Positions 1 through 9,225 of a DNA stretch of 64,000 nt are shown here, piece by piece; the stretch's first letter is position 1, and every line of letters begins with the position of its first letter. The stretch is taken from the NCBI GenBank assembly GCA_038562375.1, contig JBCFAY010000014.1, positions 21,494 through 85,493 of the forward strand, in the 5' to 3' direction. Both the position numbers and the translations under genes were made by a program. Below the pieces are notes generated by a model. That model was not told where the DNA came from, did no database searches, and saw only the letters and a list, made by a program, of their open reading frames with translations. The stretch is from JBCFAY01 sp038562375 (lineage in GTDB: Bacteria > Bacillota > Clostridia > Christensenellales > CAG-138).

Positions 1-1
1 C

Positions 2-124
2 AAGGCGGCGCAGCTCTATCTGGTCAAAAACGACTCGGCGGATACGCCGGTGCGGTTCGACGTCGTCGAGGTTGATTTGAACACGGGCGACACCGTGCAT
101 ATCATCGATGCTTTTTCGGCATAA
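2..124 (+). CDS. yraN: YraN/UPF0102 family protein, C-terminal end only
   Basis: The window opens inside this gene; only the last 40 codons are visible, ending with TAA at 122-124. The peptide contains RFDVVEVDL and ends close to HIIDAF, which is the characteristic end of the YraN/UPF0102 family, small proteins with an endonuclease-like fold and no settled function. In many Firmicutes this gene stands close to comM, dprA and topA, which indeed follow here. The start and the N-terminal conserved acidic residues are outside the window. Confidence 0.8.
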   Translation, partial: KAAQLYLVKNDSADTPVRFDVVEVDLNTGDTVHIIDAFSA

Positions 125-189
125 TTTCCATGCCGAACCCGCGAGATGTCTGTGCGCATCGGACGCTTCTTTCCTGCCATGGAATTATG

Positions 190-198
190 TGCTATGAT
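190..198 (+). promoter_or_regulatory. Possible extended -10 promoter for the glycosyltransferase gene
   Basis: TGC followed by TATGAT stands 36 bases before the ATG at 235. The hexamer 17 bases upstream (TTTCCT, 170-175) is a poor -35, so the call rests on the extended -10 alone. Confidence 0.35.
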
Positions 199-234
199 GT
201 AGCGGAATACTACGATGCTTGAAAGGCAGTATCG

Positions 235-3200
235 ATGCTGAAAAAAATCCTTCTATCGATCGTTTTTTTGCTGATATTCCTAGTTGCGCCAACCGCCCTT
301 GCGGATTCCGGGCAGCTGATCCAAAACGGAACGTTCGACCGTGCGAACGCGAATGAAACATTGCCGGACGGCTGGTTTGCGGACGGCTGGTACACCCTGT
401 CCTCCGATGGTGTCGCCGAGGCGGCGCTGCTCGACGGGGAACCGGTCGCGCACATCGTCAACCATGTCGATAACGATATGCGCCTCTGCCAGACGATCGC
501 CGTTGAGAAAAATTCCTATTACAAACTTTCCTGCGATGTTCTCGTATCAAATATAACGGGCGGAGCGGGCGCCAACGTGTCCGTGGCGGACAGTCTCGCC
601 TCTTCCGACGCCGTCTTTTCCGGCGAGGGCTGGCAGCACATCGAGCTCATCGGCAAAACGGGGGCGGATCAGACGAGCTTGACCGTCGCCGTCCGCATAG
701 GCGGCTATGGCCAGCTCTCCAAAGGCGAAGCATGGTTTGATAATTTCACGGTGGAAAAACTTGTACAGGCTCCCGCGGGCACAATCGCGGATTTTTCGCC
801 TGCGGAGGCTTCCTCCGGCGACAGCGCGGAGCAAAGCATCGAGCATTTGGACGCGTTGGTGCTCTTTGTCGTCGTCAGCGTGCTGTTTTTCACGGCTCTC
901 TATCACCGCGGCGTCGACGCGGCGATTCCGCTTGAGCAGAAGCAGGACGAAAACAAAAGGTCGAAGCTATATTTGCTGCTCGCCGCCGGGTTCGTGTTCC
1001 GGTGCGCGCTTTCGCTGATCTTCGTCGGCCATTCGACGGATATCGGGTGCTTCCTCGCATGGTCCAACAAGCTCGCGGCCGATGGGCCAGGGACGTTCTA
1101 CGTTTCGGGGATGTTCGCCGATTATCCGCCGGGATATATGGTCGTCCTTTATCTGCTCGGCTTGGTTTCCAATCTCCTGGGCTTGAGCTACGGCTCGGCG
1201 GGGCAGATTCTTCTAATTAAAATGCCCGCCATACTGACGGATCTCGCGCTCGCATACTTCATCTACCGCCTTTGCGCAAAGCGCGTCAACCATGGGAAAG
1301 CGTTGGCGCTCGCGGCGCTCATCGCACTCAACCCGCTGTCGGCGTTTATTTCCGGCGGCTGGGGCCAGATCGATTCGATCCTCGCCGCGCTGCTTCTTTT
1401 GACGGTCGCGGTGTATCAAAGCGACAAGAAGATCCTTGCGGGCGCGATATTCGGCCTCGCGATAGCGCTTAAGCCGCAGGCGCTGATGGCCGGGCCTTTG
1501 TTCGCGTTTATGTATCTGCTGGATATCCGCCGCGAATCGTGGAAGAAGAACGTTCTTGAAACGGTTCTTGCCGTGGTTTCCGCCTTCTGCGTCATACTGC
1601 TGCTCGCTCTCCCGTTCTGGGCGAATCAGCGCTGGGACTGGCTGCTGGACAAGTATTTTTCGACCGCGACCTCCTACCCCTACGGGAGCATCGAAGCCTT
1701 CAACCTGATGGCGCTCCTCGGCGGCAATTGGACGCCGGCCGCGAAAGTCGTGTTCCTCTTCAGCTATAAAACCTGGGGAGCGATATTCATCGTTCTCTCG
1801 ATCCTCTTTAGCCTGTTCTTATACTATAAAGGCAGGAAGAAGAGCCCCGGCTGCACTCTCTTGGTGCTCGCGTTCCTGATCGCCGCAATATTTACGCTCG
1901 GGCATTACATGCACGAAAGGTATCTGTTCCCGGCTCTGATGCTCATGCTATTCGCGTTCGTTCAATACCGCGATAAGCGCATCATGATCAGTTTCTGCTG
2001 GCTTTCGGCGACGCTTCTCATCAATGCGCTCGCCGCGTTTGTGATCGTCGACGCGGAGTCGTCAAGGGGCGCTATCTACGACGCGCTCACCGCTGTGATG
2101 TCGTTCGTGACGGTGGCGGGATTTGCCTATTTCACCTGGGCCGTGACCGACATCATACTGCGCGGGCGCGTGTTCCCGGCCTACCGAACCAAGCCTGAAC
2201 CGGAAAAACAGAAGGTCCACGGCGCGGCGGAACAGCTTGGACTGGAGGAGTTTGAGGAAGACGGCTCCAGGCGCCTGCGCTTTAGCCGCAGGGATCACCT
2301 GTATTGCTGGGCGCTGACAATCGTATATACGGCGCTTACGCTGTTTAACCTCGGCTCGCTGCAGGCGCCCCAGACCTATTGGCTCTCCCAAACAATAGGC
2401 GAGCAGGTGCGCATCGGCTTTGCAAATGAGACGACGATCTCCGAGATGCGCGTTTTCGGCGGAATAGCGGAGGGCGCAATCGATATAGAGGCCGGCGGAT
2501 ATGCCGCAGAGTTTGAACAGGTCAACGACGATATGTACCGCTGGAAGACGGCGGCGGAGGATTTCACGGCCAAGGAGGTCACTTTAACGGTGGCATCCGG
2601 CGAAGTTTGGCTGTGCGAGGTCGCGTTCTTCGACGCGGATGGGAACAAGGTGGAGGCGAAGCTGCTCTCGGATGTCGACGCGTCCGATGCTCACAACGCG
2701 TCCATGCTTCTTGACGAGCCGGACCAGGTGCCGTCGAAAGCCACCGCGCAGAACGGCATGTATTTTGACGAGCTCTATCACGGCCGCACCGCGTACGAGC
2801 ATCTGCATGGGCTAAGACCCTATGAAAACTCGCATCCGCCGCTCGGCAAGATCATCATCATGACGGGGATCGCGCTCTTCGGTATGAATGCGTTCGGCTG
2901 GCGCATCATGGGCGCGCTTTTCGGCGCGGCGATGGTGCCGCTTTTCTACGCCTTCTCGAAGCGCCTCTTTAAAAAGCCGGACTATGCGCTGCTTTCTTCG
3001 TTCCTTTTCACGTTCGACTTCATGCATTTCGCGCAGACGCGCCTTGCGACGATCGACGTCTACGCGGTGTTCTTTATCCTTTTGATGTTCTACTTCATGT
3101 ACCGGTATTACACGATGAGCTTTTTGAAGCACTCGCTCGGGGCGACGCTCAAGCCGCTCTTCTTCGCCGGACTCTTCTTCGCGCTCGGCGCGGCCACGAA

Positions 3201-3993
3201 GTGGATCGATATCTATGCGGGCGGCGGGCTCGCGGTGATACTCTTTACCTCGCTCGCACAGCGCTATCGCGAATATCGCGCGCTCGGGAAAGAGCGCATG
3301 CCCGAGTACTATAAAAAGCTCGCGGCGACGCTCGCCTGCTGCGCGGGATTCTTCATCGTGATCCCGATAGCGGTATATCTCGCGTCGTACCTTCCGTATG
3401 TGCTCAGCGAGAAGCATTATGATCTCGCGGGCATCTGGGGCGTTCAGAAATTCATGTACAACTACCACAGCACGCTGGAGGCAACGCATCCGTTCCAGTC
3501 GAGCTGGTGGCAGTGGCCTTTCACGATCCGGCCGATCTGGTACTACTGGAGCGGCATATCGGAAACCGGGCTTGCTTCCTCCATTTCGTCGTTCGGCAAT
3601 CCCGCCGTCTGGTGGGTCTCGACGATCGGCCTGGGCGTGCTGACCGTAAAGCTGCTTCGGAGGGAGCTGCGCGTCAACCGCGGGCTGTTCGTCATACTCG
3701 TCGGCGTGTGCGCGAACTTCCTGCCGTGGGTGCTCGTAAGCCGCTGCACGTTCATCTACCACTTCTTCGCGACGGTACCGTTCATCATCTTCGGCGCGGT
3801 ATGGCTGCTGTGGCAGTTTGAGCTGAGGATGCCGCACCTCGTATGGCTCAGGAGGGTCAAGTGGATCTGGATGGCGCTGTGTTTGGTGCTGTTCATCGTC
3901 TTCTATCCGGCGCTTTCCGGCATGGAGGTGCCCGCGAAGTATCTTGCAGCGCTCGAATGGATGCCGACATGGGTGTTTGAGACAGGAGCATGA
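235..3993 (+). CDS. Very large double GT-C glycosyltransferase, C-terminal PMT domain
   Basis: A 1252-residue membrane protein. Residues 1-23 form a signal peptide; residues about 28-175 look like an extracellular carbohydrate-binding (galactose-binding-like) beta domain (GTFDRA, GWQHIELIG, WFDNFTVE). A TM helix near 205-222 precedes a first multi-TM GT-C-like module (about 243-640), then a charged cytoplasmic linker, a second extracellular beta domain (about 706-830) and a second multi-TM module. The latter opens with FDELYHGRTAYEHL and ENSHPPLGK (843-873), matching the PMT/GT39 family that transfers mannose from a polyprenyl-phosphate donor to protein. It overlaps the GtrA-like gene by ATGA, suggesting the two act together: GtrA-type proteins are linked to flipping of polyprenyl-linked sugars. 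Acceptor and sugar are unknown. The unusual point is the fusion of two GT-C cores and two outer domains in one chain. Confidence 0.85.
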   Translation: MLKKILLSIVFLLIFLVAPTALADSGQLIQNGTFDRANANETLPDGWFADGWYTLSSDGVAEAALLDGEPVAHIVNHVDNDMRLCQTIAVEKNSYYKLSCDVLVSNITGGAGANVSVADSLASSDAVFSGEGWQHIELIGKTGADQTSLTVAVRIGGYGQLSKGEAWFDNFTVEKLVQAPAGTIADFSPAEASSGDSAEQSIEHLDALVLFVVVSVLFFTALYHRGVDAAIPLEQKQDENKRSKLYLLLAAGFVFRCALSLIFVGHSTDIGCFLAWSNKLAADGPGTFYVSGMFADYPPGYMVVLYLLGLVSNLLGLSYGSAGQILLIKMPAILTDLALAYFIYRLCAKRVNHGKALALAALIALNPLSAFISGGWGQIDSILAALLLLTVAVYQSDKKILAGAIFGLAIALKPQALMAGPLFAFMYLLDIRRESWKKNVLETVLAVVSAFCVILLLALPFWANQRWDWLLDKYFSTATSYPYGSIEAFNLMALLGGNWTPAAKVVFLFSYKTWGAIFIVLSILFSLFLYYKGRKKSPGCTLLVLAFLIAAIFTLGHYMHERYLFPALMLMLFAFVQYRDKRIMISFCWLSATLLINALAAFVIVDAESSRGAIYDALTAVMSFVTVAGFAYFTWAVTDIILRGRVFPAYRTKPEPEKQKVHGAAEQLGLEEFEEDGSRRLRFSRRDHLYCWALTIVYTALTLFNLGSLQAPQTYWLSQTIGEQVRIGFANETTISEMRVFGGIAEGAIDIEAGGYAAEFEQVNDDMYRWKTAAEDFTAKEVTLTVASGEVWLCEVAFFDADGNKVEAKLLSDVDASDAHNASMLLDEPDQVPSKATAQNGMYFDELYHGRTAYEHLHGLRPYENSHPPLGKIIIMTGIALFGMNAFGWRIMGALFGAAMVPLFYAFSKRLFKKPDYALLSSFLFTFDFMHFAQTRLATIDVYAVFFILLMFYFMYRYYTMSFLKHSLGATLKPLFFAGLFFALGAATKWIDIYAGGGLAVILFTSLAQRYREYRALGKERMPEYYKKLAATLACCAGFFIVIPIAVYLASYLPYVLSEKHYDLAGIWGVQKFMYNYHSTLEATHPFQSSWWQWPFTIRPIWYYWSGISETGLASSISSFGNPAVWWVSTIGLGVLTVKLLRRELRVNRGLFVILVGVCANFLPWVLVSRCTFIYHFFATVPFIIFGAVWLLWQFELRMPHLVWLRRVKWIWMALCLVLFIVFYPALSGMEVPAKYLAALEWMPTWVFETGA

Positions 3994-4421
3994 GTATGAA
4001 AGACCTGAAGCATACGATTTTTCAGTTTATAAAGTTCAATCTCGTCGGGCTTCTCAATACGGCGGTGGATTTTGCGATCTACACGCTGTTAACGGAAGTC
4101 TTCGGCGTGGTATACTTCGTTGCAAAGACGCTTTCGTATACCGCGGGCGTGCTCAACAGCTTCTTCTTCAACAGCCGCTGGACATTTCGGGGCGAGGGCA
4201 AGGGAACGGGCAAACAGTTCATGCTGTTCGTCGCCGTGAACCTCGTATCCTTGGGCGTATCCCTCGGCGGGATGTATCTTTGTAAGAACGCGCTCGGGAT
4301 AACGAGCGATTTTTGGAGCAACCTCATCGTCACGCCGGTGGCGATGGTCGTGAACTTCATAGGCAACAAACTCTTCGTGTTCAAGGCAGACGGGACGAAA
4401 GGCGGACGGACGCAGGAATAA
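3990..4421 (+). CDS. GtrA family membrane protein
   Basis: A 143-residue protein with four predicted TM helices and the family pattern FIKFNLVGLLNTAVDF near the N-terminus, SYTAGVLNSFFFNSRWTF in the middle and NFIGNKLFVF at the end. GtrA proteins are linked to translocation or presentation of undecaprenyl-phosphate sugars for surface glycosylation. The start ATG overlaps the stop of the giant glycosyltransferase (ATGA), so translation is probably coupled and the protein probably serves that enzyme. Confidence 0.9.
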   Translation: MSMKDLKHTIFQFIKFNLVGLLNTAVDFAIYTLLTEVFGVVYFVAKTLSYTAGVLNSFFFNSRWTFRGEGKGTGKQFMLFVAVNLVSLGVSLGGMYLCKNALGITSDFWSNLIVTPVAMVVNFIGNKLFVFKADGTKGGRTQE

Positions 4422-4446
4422 TCGAAGCTTGGGGGGTTGGGGGCGA

Positions 4447-5976
4447 ATGCTCGCAAGCATTAAAAGCTACGGCCTTTGCGGAATCGAAGGCCACGAGGTG
4501 CTCGTGGAGGTGGATGTGTCGAACGGCCTTCCGTCCTATGAGACCGTCGGGCTGCCGGACGCAGTCGTGCGCGAGTCCAAGGAGCGGGTGCGCGCCGCGC
4601 TCAAAAACAGCGGCTTCGAGTTCCCGCCGCGCAGGATCACGGTCAATCTCGCCCCCGCGGATCTTCGCAAGGAAGGCTCGGTGTACGATCTTCCGATCGC
4701 GATCGGCCTTCTGATCGCGACGGGCCAAATTCCCGGGGATACCGCGAAGGACGTGCTGATATTGGGCGAGCTTTCGCTCGACGGTACGGTGCGCGGCGTG
4801 ACCGGCGTTCTCGCGATGCTCCTGAGCGCACGTGAAAACGGCGCGGCGCAGGTGCTGCTCCCGGAACAGAACGCGCGCGAGGCGGCTTGCGCCAAAGGCC
4901 TTGCGATACTCCCCGTGAATTCGCTTTTGCAGGCGGTAGGGTACCTGCGCGGCGAGACCGCCATCGAGCCGTATCCTCCCGAGGAATGGGATATTTCCGC
5001 CGGCACGGCGTATGCTACGGACTTCTGTGAAATCAAGGGGCAGCAAGGCGCGAAGCGCGCCGCCGAGGTCGCGGTGGCGGGCGGCCACAACCTGATGCTC
5101 ATCGGCACGCCGGGTACGGGCAAGACCATGCTCGCCCGAAGCATCCCTTCGATTTTACCCGAGCTGACGTTTGAAGAGGCGCTCGAGATCACCAAGATCC
5201 ATTCCGCGCTGGGACTCAACGCGGGCGGCGTCGTGCGCGAGCGTCCATTCCGCGCGCCGCACCACAATACCTCCACCGCCGCGATCATCGGCGGCGGAAC
5301 GCGCGCGCTGCCGGGCGAGATCAGCCTTGCGCACTACGGCGTGCTCTTCCTCGACGAGTTTCTGGAGTTTTCAAAGCCCGTCCTCGAGGCGCTGCGCCAG
5401 CCGCTCGAGGACGGAATGATCACGATCGCTCGCTCCAATGCGAAGTCGACCTATCCCGCGAATTTCATGCTCGTCGCCGCGATGAATCCCTGCCCGTGCG
5501 GCAACTACGGGTCCCGCACCAAGCGGTGCACCTGCACCCCGTCGCAGATTCAGCGCTATCAGTCCCGCGTGAGCATGCCGATGCTCGAGCGCATCGACAT
5601 CCATGTGGAGATGAGCGACGTCGCCTATTCCGATCTTTCCTCCAATTCTACGGGCGAGCCTTCGAGCGCGGTGCGAGAGCGCATCAACGCCGCGCGCGCC
5701 ATCCAGAGGGAGCGCTATGCGGACGGAGGATTCCTTTTCAACGCGCAGCTCACCGGCAAGTCGATCCAGAGATACTGCGCGCTTACCAAGGAGTGCGAAA
5801 AACTTTTAAAGCAGGCCTTCCACTCGCTGCATCTGAGCGCGCGCGCCTATCACCGCGTTCTCAAGGTCGCGCGTACCATCGCGGACCTCGAGCGCTGCGA
5901 ATTTTTGCAGCCGCCGCACATCGCCGAGGCGATTCAGTACAGGAGCCTCGACCGCAAATACTGGAAGGATTCGTAA
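4447..5976 (+). CDS. comM: YifB/ComM family Mg-chelatase-like AAA+ ATPase
   Basis: A 509-residue protein starting MLASIKSYGLCGIEG; this ATG sits behind a G-rich ribosome site and is preferred over the in-frame TTG at 4429. Order of domains: N-terminal Lon-protease-like fold (about 1-170), AAA+ core with Walker A GTPGTGKT, Walker B LFLDEF, a zinc-like cluster CPCGNYG..C.C, and the Mg-chelatase C-terminal domain. In naturally competent bacteria ComM is a branch-migration helicase that helps recombine incoming DNA. The gene is followed one base later by dprA, another transformation protein. Confidence 0.95.
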   Translation: MLASIKSYGLCGIEGHEVLVEVDVSNGLPSYETVGLPDAVVRESKERVRAALKNSGFEFPPRRITVNLAPADLRKEGSVYDLPIAIGLLIATGQIPGDTAKDVLILGELSLDGTVRGVTGVLAMLLSARENGAAQVLLPEQNAREAACAKGLAILPVNSLLQAVGYLRGETAIEPYPPEEWDISAGTAYATDFCEIKGQQGAKRAAEVAVAGGHNLMLIGTPGTGKTMLARSIPSILPELTFEEALEITKIHSALGLNAGGVVRERPFRAPHHNTSTAAIIGGGTRALPGEISLAHYGVLFLDEFLEFSKPVLEALRQPLEDGMITIARSNAKSTYPANFMLVAAMNPCPCGNYGSRTKRCTCTPSQIQRYQSRVSMPMLERIDIHVEMSDVAYSDLSSNSTGEPSSAVRERINAARAIQRERYADGGFLFNAQLTGKSIQRYCALTKECEKLLKQAFHSLHLSARAYHRVLKVARTIADLERCEFLQPPHIAEAIQYRSLDRKYWKDS

Positions 5977-5977
5977 T

Positions 5978-7081
5978 ATGAGCGTTGACGAGCAACAAAG
6001 CGTCCTATGGCTCAACCGGCTGACGGGGCACGATGTGCGCCTGTTCCGCCGGCTCGTAGGCGTCTTTGGGAGCGCGCTCGGGCTGTTCGAGTCCGTCGCC
6101 GCCGGGCGCACGGAGGCGCTCGAGGGATTTGATCCCGCGCTCGTCAATCGCATGAAGGAGAGCGCGAGCGGGAAGAAGATCCGGGAGTATCTCGCATGGC
6201 TCAGAACACGCTCGATCGAGGCCATACCGATCACCGACCCGCGCTATCCGACGCTTTTAAAGGAAATCTACGATCCGCCCTCGGTCTTGTTCGTCCGCGG
6301 CGAGCTCCGGCCGGAGGTGACGCTGCCCCTCGCGATGGTCGGGGCGCGAACCTGCACGCAGTACGGGCGCGAGGTCGCCGGGGCGCTCGCGGGGGCGCTT
6401 TGTGAGGCGGGCGCATGCATCGTCTCGGGGCTTGCGCACGGTATCGATTCGATCGGCGCGCTGGCCGCGCTATCGGTGGAATCGAACGACTATCCTACCG
6501 TCGCGGTGCTCGGCTGCGGCGTCGACGTGGTGTATCCCAAGGAGCAGCAGCGGTTGTATGAACAGATCGCCCGGCGTGGGGCGGTGATCTCGGAATTCTT
6601 TCCGGGCACAAGGCCCTACGCTTCAAATTTTCCGATGCGCAACCGGATCATCAGCGGCCTGTCCCGCGGCGTGATCGTGGTGGAGGCCGGGGAAAAGAGC
6701 GGCGCGCTCATCACGGCGAACTGCGCGCTCGAGCAGGGAAGGGACGTATATAGCGTGCCCGGGCGCATCACGGACTCGATGAGCCTGGGCACAAACCGAA
6801 TGATCCGGGAGGGAAGCGCCAAGCCGGTATTCACCGTAAACGATATATTGGAGGAGTACGGGTATTCGCTCGAATACCGCCCCATTCGCGCGGCGGTGGA
6901 TCTTTCGGCGCTGGATCCGGGTCAAAAAACGATCGTCGAACTCTTAAAAGCCGACGCTCGAAGTTTTGATGAATTGTGCGAATTGACGGGAATCGGCGCG
7001 GCGGAACTAAATTCAACCTTGACATCCCTTGAGTTTTCAGAAATAATTAAGCAGTTGCCGGGGCGGGTCTATTGCCTTTGA
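5978..7081 (+). CDS. dprA: DNA-processing protein DprA
   Basis: A 367-residue protein that loads RecA on incoming single-stranded DNA during transformation. The Rossmann-like core shows MVGARTCTQYG, IVSGLAHGID and NRIISGLSRGVIVVEAGEKSGALIT, typical of the family; the usual first serine of the GSR motif is alanine here. A C-terminal winged-helix-like part (about 305-367) is present. It starts one base after the comM stop, so the two are a competence-related pair, although dprA and comM are also common in bacteria not known to be transformable. Confidence 0.96.
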   Translation: MSVDEQQSVLWLNRLTGHDVRLFRRLVGVFGSALGLFESVAAGRTEALEGFDPALVNRMKESASGKKIREYLAWLRTRSIEAIPITDPRYPTLLKEIYDPPSVLFVRGELRPEVTLPLAMVGARTCTQYGREVAGALAGALCEAGACIVSGLAHGIDSIGALAALSVESNDYPTVAVLGCGVDVVYPKEQQRLYEQIARRGAVISEFFPGTRPYASNFPMRNRIISGLSRGVIVVEAGEKSGALITANCALEQGRDVYSVPGRITDSMSLGTNRMIREGSAKPVFTVNDILEEYGYSLEYRPIRAAVDLSALDPGQKTIVELLKADARSFDELCELTGIGAAELNSTLTSLEFSEIIKQLPGRVYCL

Positions 7082-7125
7082 GGCGGACCGCCGGAGACCG
7101 GCAGCGAATGTACGGAGGTGCGGTT

Positions 7126-9225
7126 ATGTCGGATATGCTCGTTATCGTCGAATCGCCGGCGAAGGCGAAAACGATCGGGAAATTTCTCGGATCGAAATAC
7201 AAGGTGGTGGCTTCCAACGGCCATGTGCGCGACCTGCCCAAGAGCCAATTGGGCGTGGACGTCGAGCATGGATTCGCGGTCAAATACATCACCCTTCGCG
7301 GGCGGGGCGACGTGCTCGAGAAGATCCGCAAGGAGGCCAAGGCCGCCAAGAACGTATTGCTCGCGACCGACCCCGATCGCGAGGGCGAGGCGATCTCCTG
7401 GCATCTTGCGCACATCCTCAAGCTCGATCAAAACTCCAAGTGCAGGATCGTCTTCAACGAGATTACGTCGGGCGCGGTCAAAAACTCCATCAAGAACGCG
7501 CGCAGCATCGATGTGAACCTCGTGGACGCGCAGCAGGCGCGCCGCGTGCTCGACCGGCTCGTAGGCTATAAGATCAGCCCCATACTCTGGGCAAAGGTAA
7601 GAAAGGGTCTCTCCGCCGGACGCGTTCAGTCCGTCGCGACGCGCATCATCTGCGATCGTGAGCAGGAGATCATCGACTTCGAGAGCGAGGAATACTGGAC
7701 GATCAGCGCCCTTCTTCGCGAAGCCGGCATTAAGAAGGATATCGAGGCCAAATTCTACGGCATCGAAGGCAAAAAGCAGGAGCTTCATGACAAGGCGGCG
7801 GCCGACGCGGTGCTCGCGCGCTGCAAGGGCGCCGACTTCGCCGTGACGGACGTCAAAAAAGCGAACAAGACGAGGCACGCGCCCGCTCCTTTTACGACAA
7901 GCAGCCTACAGCAGGAGGCAGCGCGCAAGCTCGGGTTTACGACCAAGCATACGATGATGGTCGCGCAGCAGCTCTATGAAGGGATCGAACTCGCAGGCAA
8001 GGGGCTCACAGGCCTTGTGACCTATATCCGCACGGACTCCGTGCGCATTTCGAGCGAAGCGCAGGAACAGGCGCTCGAATATGTGCGCGAGCATTACGGG
8101 CAGGAGTACCTGCCGCCCAAGCCCAACGTCTACAAGGGGCGCAAGGATGCGCAGGACGCGCACGAGGCCATCCGCCCGAGCTATGTCCAATATACGCCAC
8201 AGGCGGTCAAAGCGTCGCTCAACAACAACCAATATAAGCTTTATAAGCTCATCTACGAGCGCTTCCTCGCGAGCCAAATGGCCGAGGCGAAATATGAAAC
8301 CAACGCCGTGACGTTCGACGCGAACGGCTGCACTTTCAAGGCCAACGGCATTCGTACGCTCTTTGACGGCTATACCGCCGTATATACCGAAGGCCGCGAC
8401 GACGCTCAGGAGCAGGACGTTGCGCTGCCCGAGCTGCCCGTCGGCACGGTACTAAAGCTCAATAAGCTTTCAAGCGAGCAGCGCTTCACGCAGCCGCCGT
8501 CGCGCTATACCGAAGCGTCCCTCGTCAAGGTGCTCGAAGAAAAGGGCATCGGCCGCCCGAGCACCTACGCGCCGACGATCTCCACGATCATCGAGCGCGG
8601 CTACGTCATGCGCGAGAAAAAACTGCTGATGCCCACAGAGCTCGGCTTTGTGGTCACGCAGCTGATGAAGGACAATTTTTCGGAAATCGTCGACATCAAG
8701 TTTACCGCCGGCATGGAGGAGAGCCTCGACAAGATCGAGGAGGGGAGCGCCCAATGGACGAGCGTGCTCGAGGAATTCTATCAGCCGTTTGAGAAAAAGG
8801 TGCTCGCCGCCGAGGCCAACATCGAGAAGGTCGAGATACCGGATGAAGTCTCGGATATCCCGTGCGAAAAATGCGGCGCGCTGATGGTCTATAAATTCGG
8901 GCGCTTCGGCAAGTTCCTCGCGTGCCCGAACTTCCCCGATTGCAGGAACACCAAGCCGATCCTTGAGAAGGTGGACGTATCCTGCCCCAAATGCGGCGCG
9001 GCGCTCATAAAGCGCAAGTCCAAGCGCGGCAAGACGTTCTACGGGTGCGAAAAATATCCCGAATGTGATTTTGTATCCTGGGATAAGCCCGCGAAGGACC
9101 CCTGCCCCAAGTGCGGCGCGATGATGGTGCAAAAGCTCGGGCAGAACGGCAGCTATGTGACCTGTACCAGCAAGGAATGCGGGTACGTCTTACGGCCCGC
9201 CAAGAAGGAAAGCGCGAATGAGTGA
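7126..9225 (+). CDS. topA: DNA topoisomerase I
   Basis: A 699-residue type IA topoisomerase that relaxes negative supercoils. The start MSDMLVIVESPAKAKTI has GGAGGT at 7114-7119; an in-frame upstream start at 7072 would overlap dprA and adds a non-conserved stretch. The Toprim domain is N-terminal (TDPDREGEAISWH), the active-site tyrosine lies in TYIRTDSVRIS (Y300), and three C-terminal zinc ribbons are seen (CEKCG..CPNFPDC, CPKCG..CEKYPEC, CPKCG..CTSKEC). The stop overlaps the trmFO start by eight bases. Confidence 0.97.
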   Translation: MSDMLVIVESPAKAKTIGKFLGSKYKVVASNGHVRDLPKSQLGVDVEHGFAVKYITLRGRGDVLEKIRKEAKAAKNVLLATDPDREGEAISWHLAHILKLDQNSKCRIVFNEITSGAVKNSIKNARSIDVNLVDAQQARRVLDRLVGYKISPILWAKVRKGLSAGRVQSVATRIICDREQEIIDFESEEYWTISALLREAGIKKDIEAKFYGIEGKKQELHDKAAADAVLARCKGADFAVTDVKKANKTRHAPAPFTTSSLQQEAARKLGFTTKHTMMVAQQLYEGIELAGKGLTGLVTYIRTDSVRISSEAQEQALEYVREHYGQEYLPPKPNVYKGRKDAQDAHEAIRPSYVQYTPQAVKASLNNNQYKLYKLIYERFLASQMAEAKYETNAVTFDANGCTFKANGIRTLFDGYTAVYTEGRDDAQEQDVALPELPVGTVLKLNKLSSEQRFTQPPSRYTEASLVKVLEEKGIGRPSTYAPTISTIIERGYVMREKKLLMPTELGFVVTQLMKDNFSEIVDIKFTAGMEESLDKIEEGSAQWTSVLEEFYQPFEKKVLAAEANIEKVEIPDEVSDIPCEKCGALMVYKFGRFGKFLACPNFPDCRNTKPILEKVDVSCPKCGAALIKRKSKRGKTFYGCEKYPECDFVSWDKPAKDPCPKCGAMMVQKLGQNGSYVTCTSKECGYVLRPAKKESANE

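Noticed and set aside
2812..3837. 341-codon open frame on the minus strand inside the glycosyltransferase gene
   Set aside because: It is antisense to a clearly conserved PMT domain and its Arg/Glu/His-rich sequence is what GC-rich coding DNA gives in a shadow frame.
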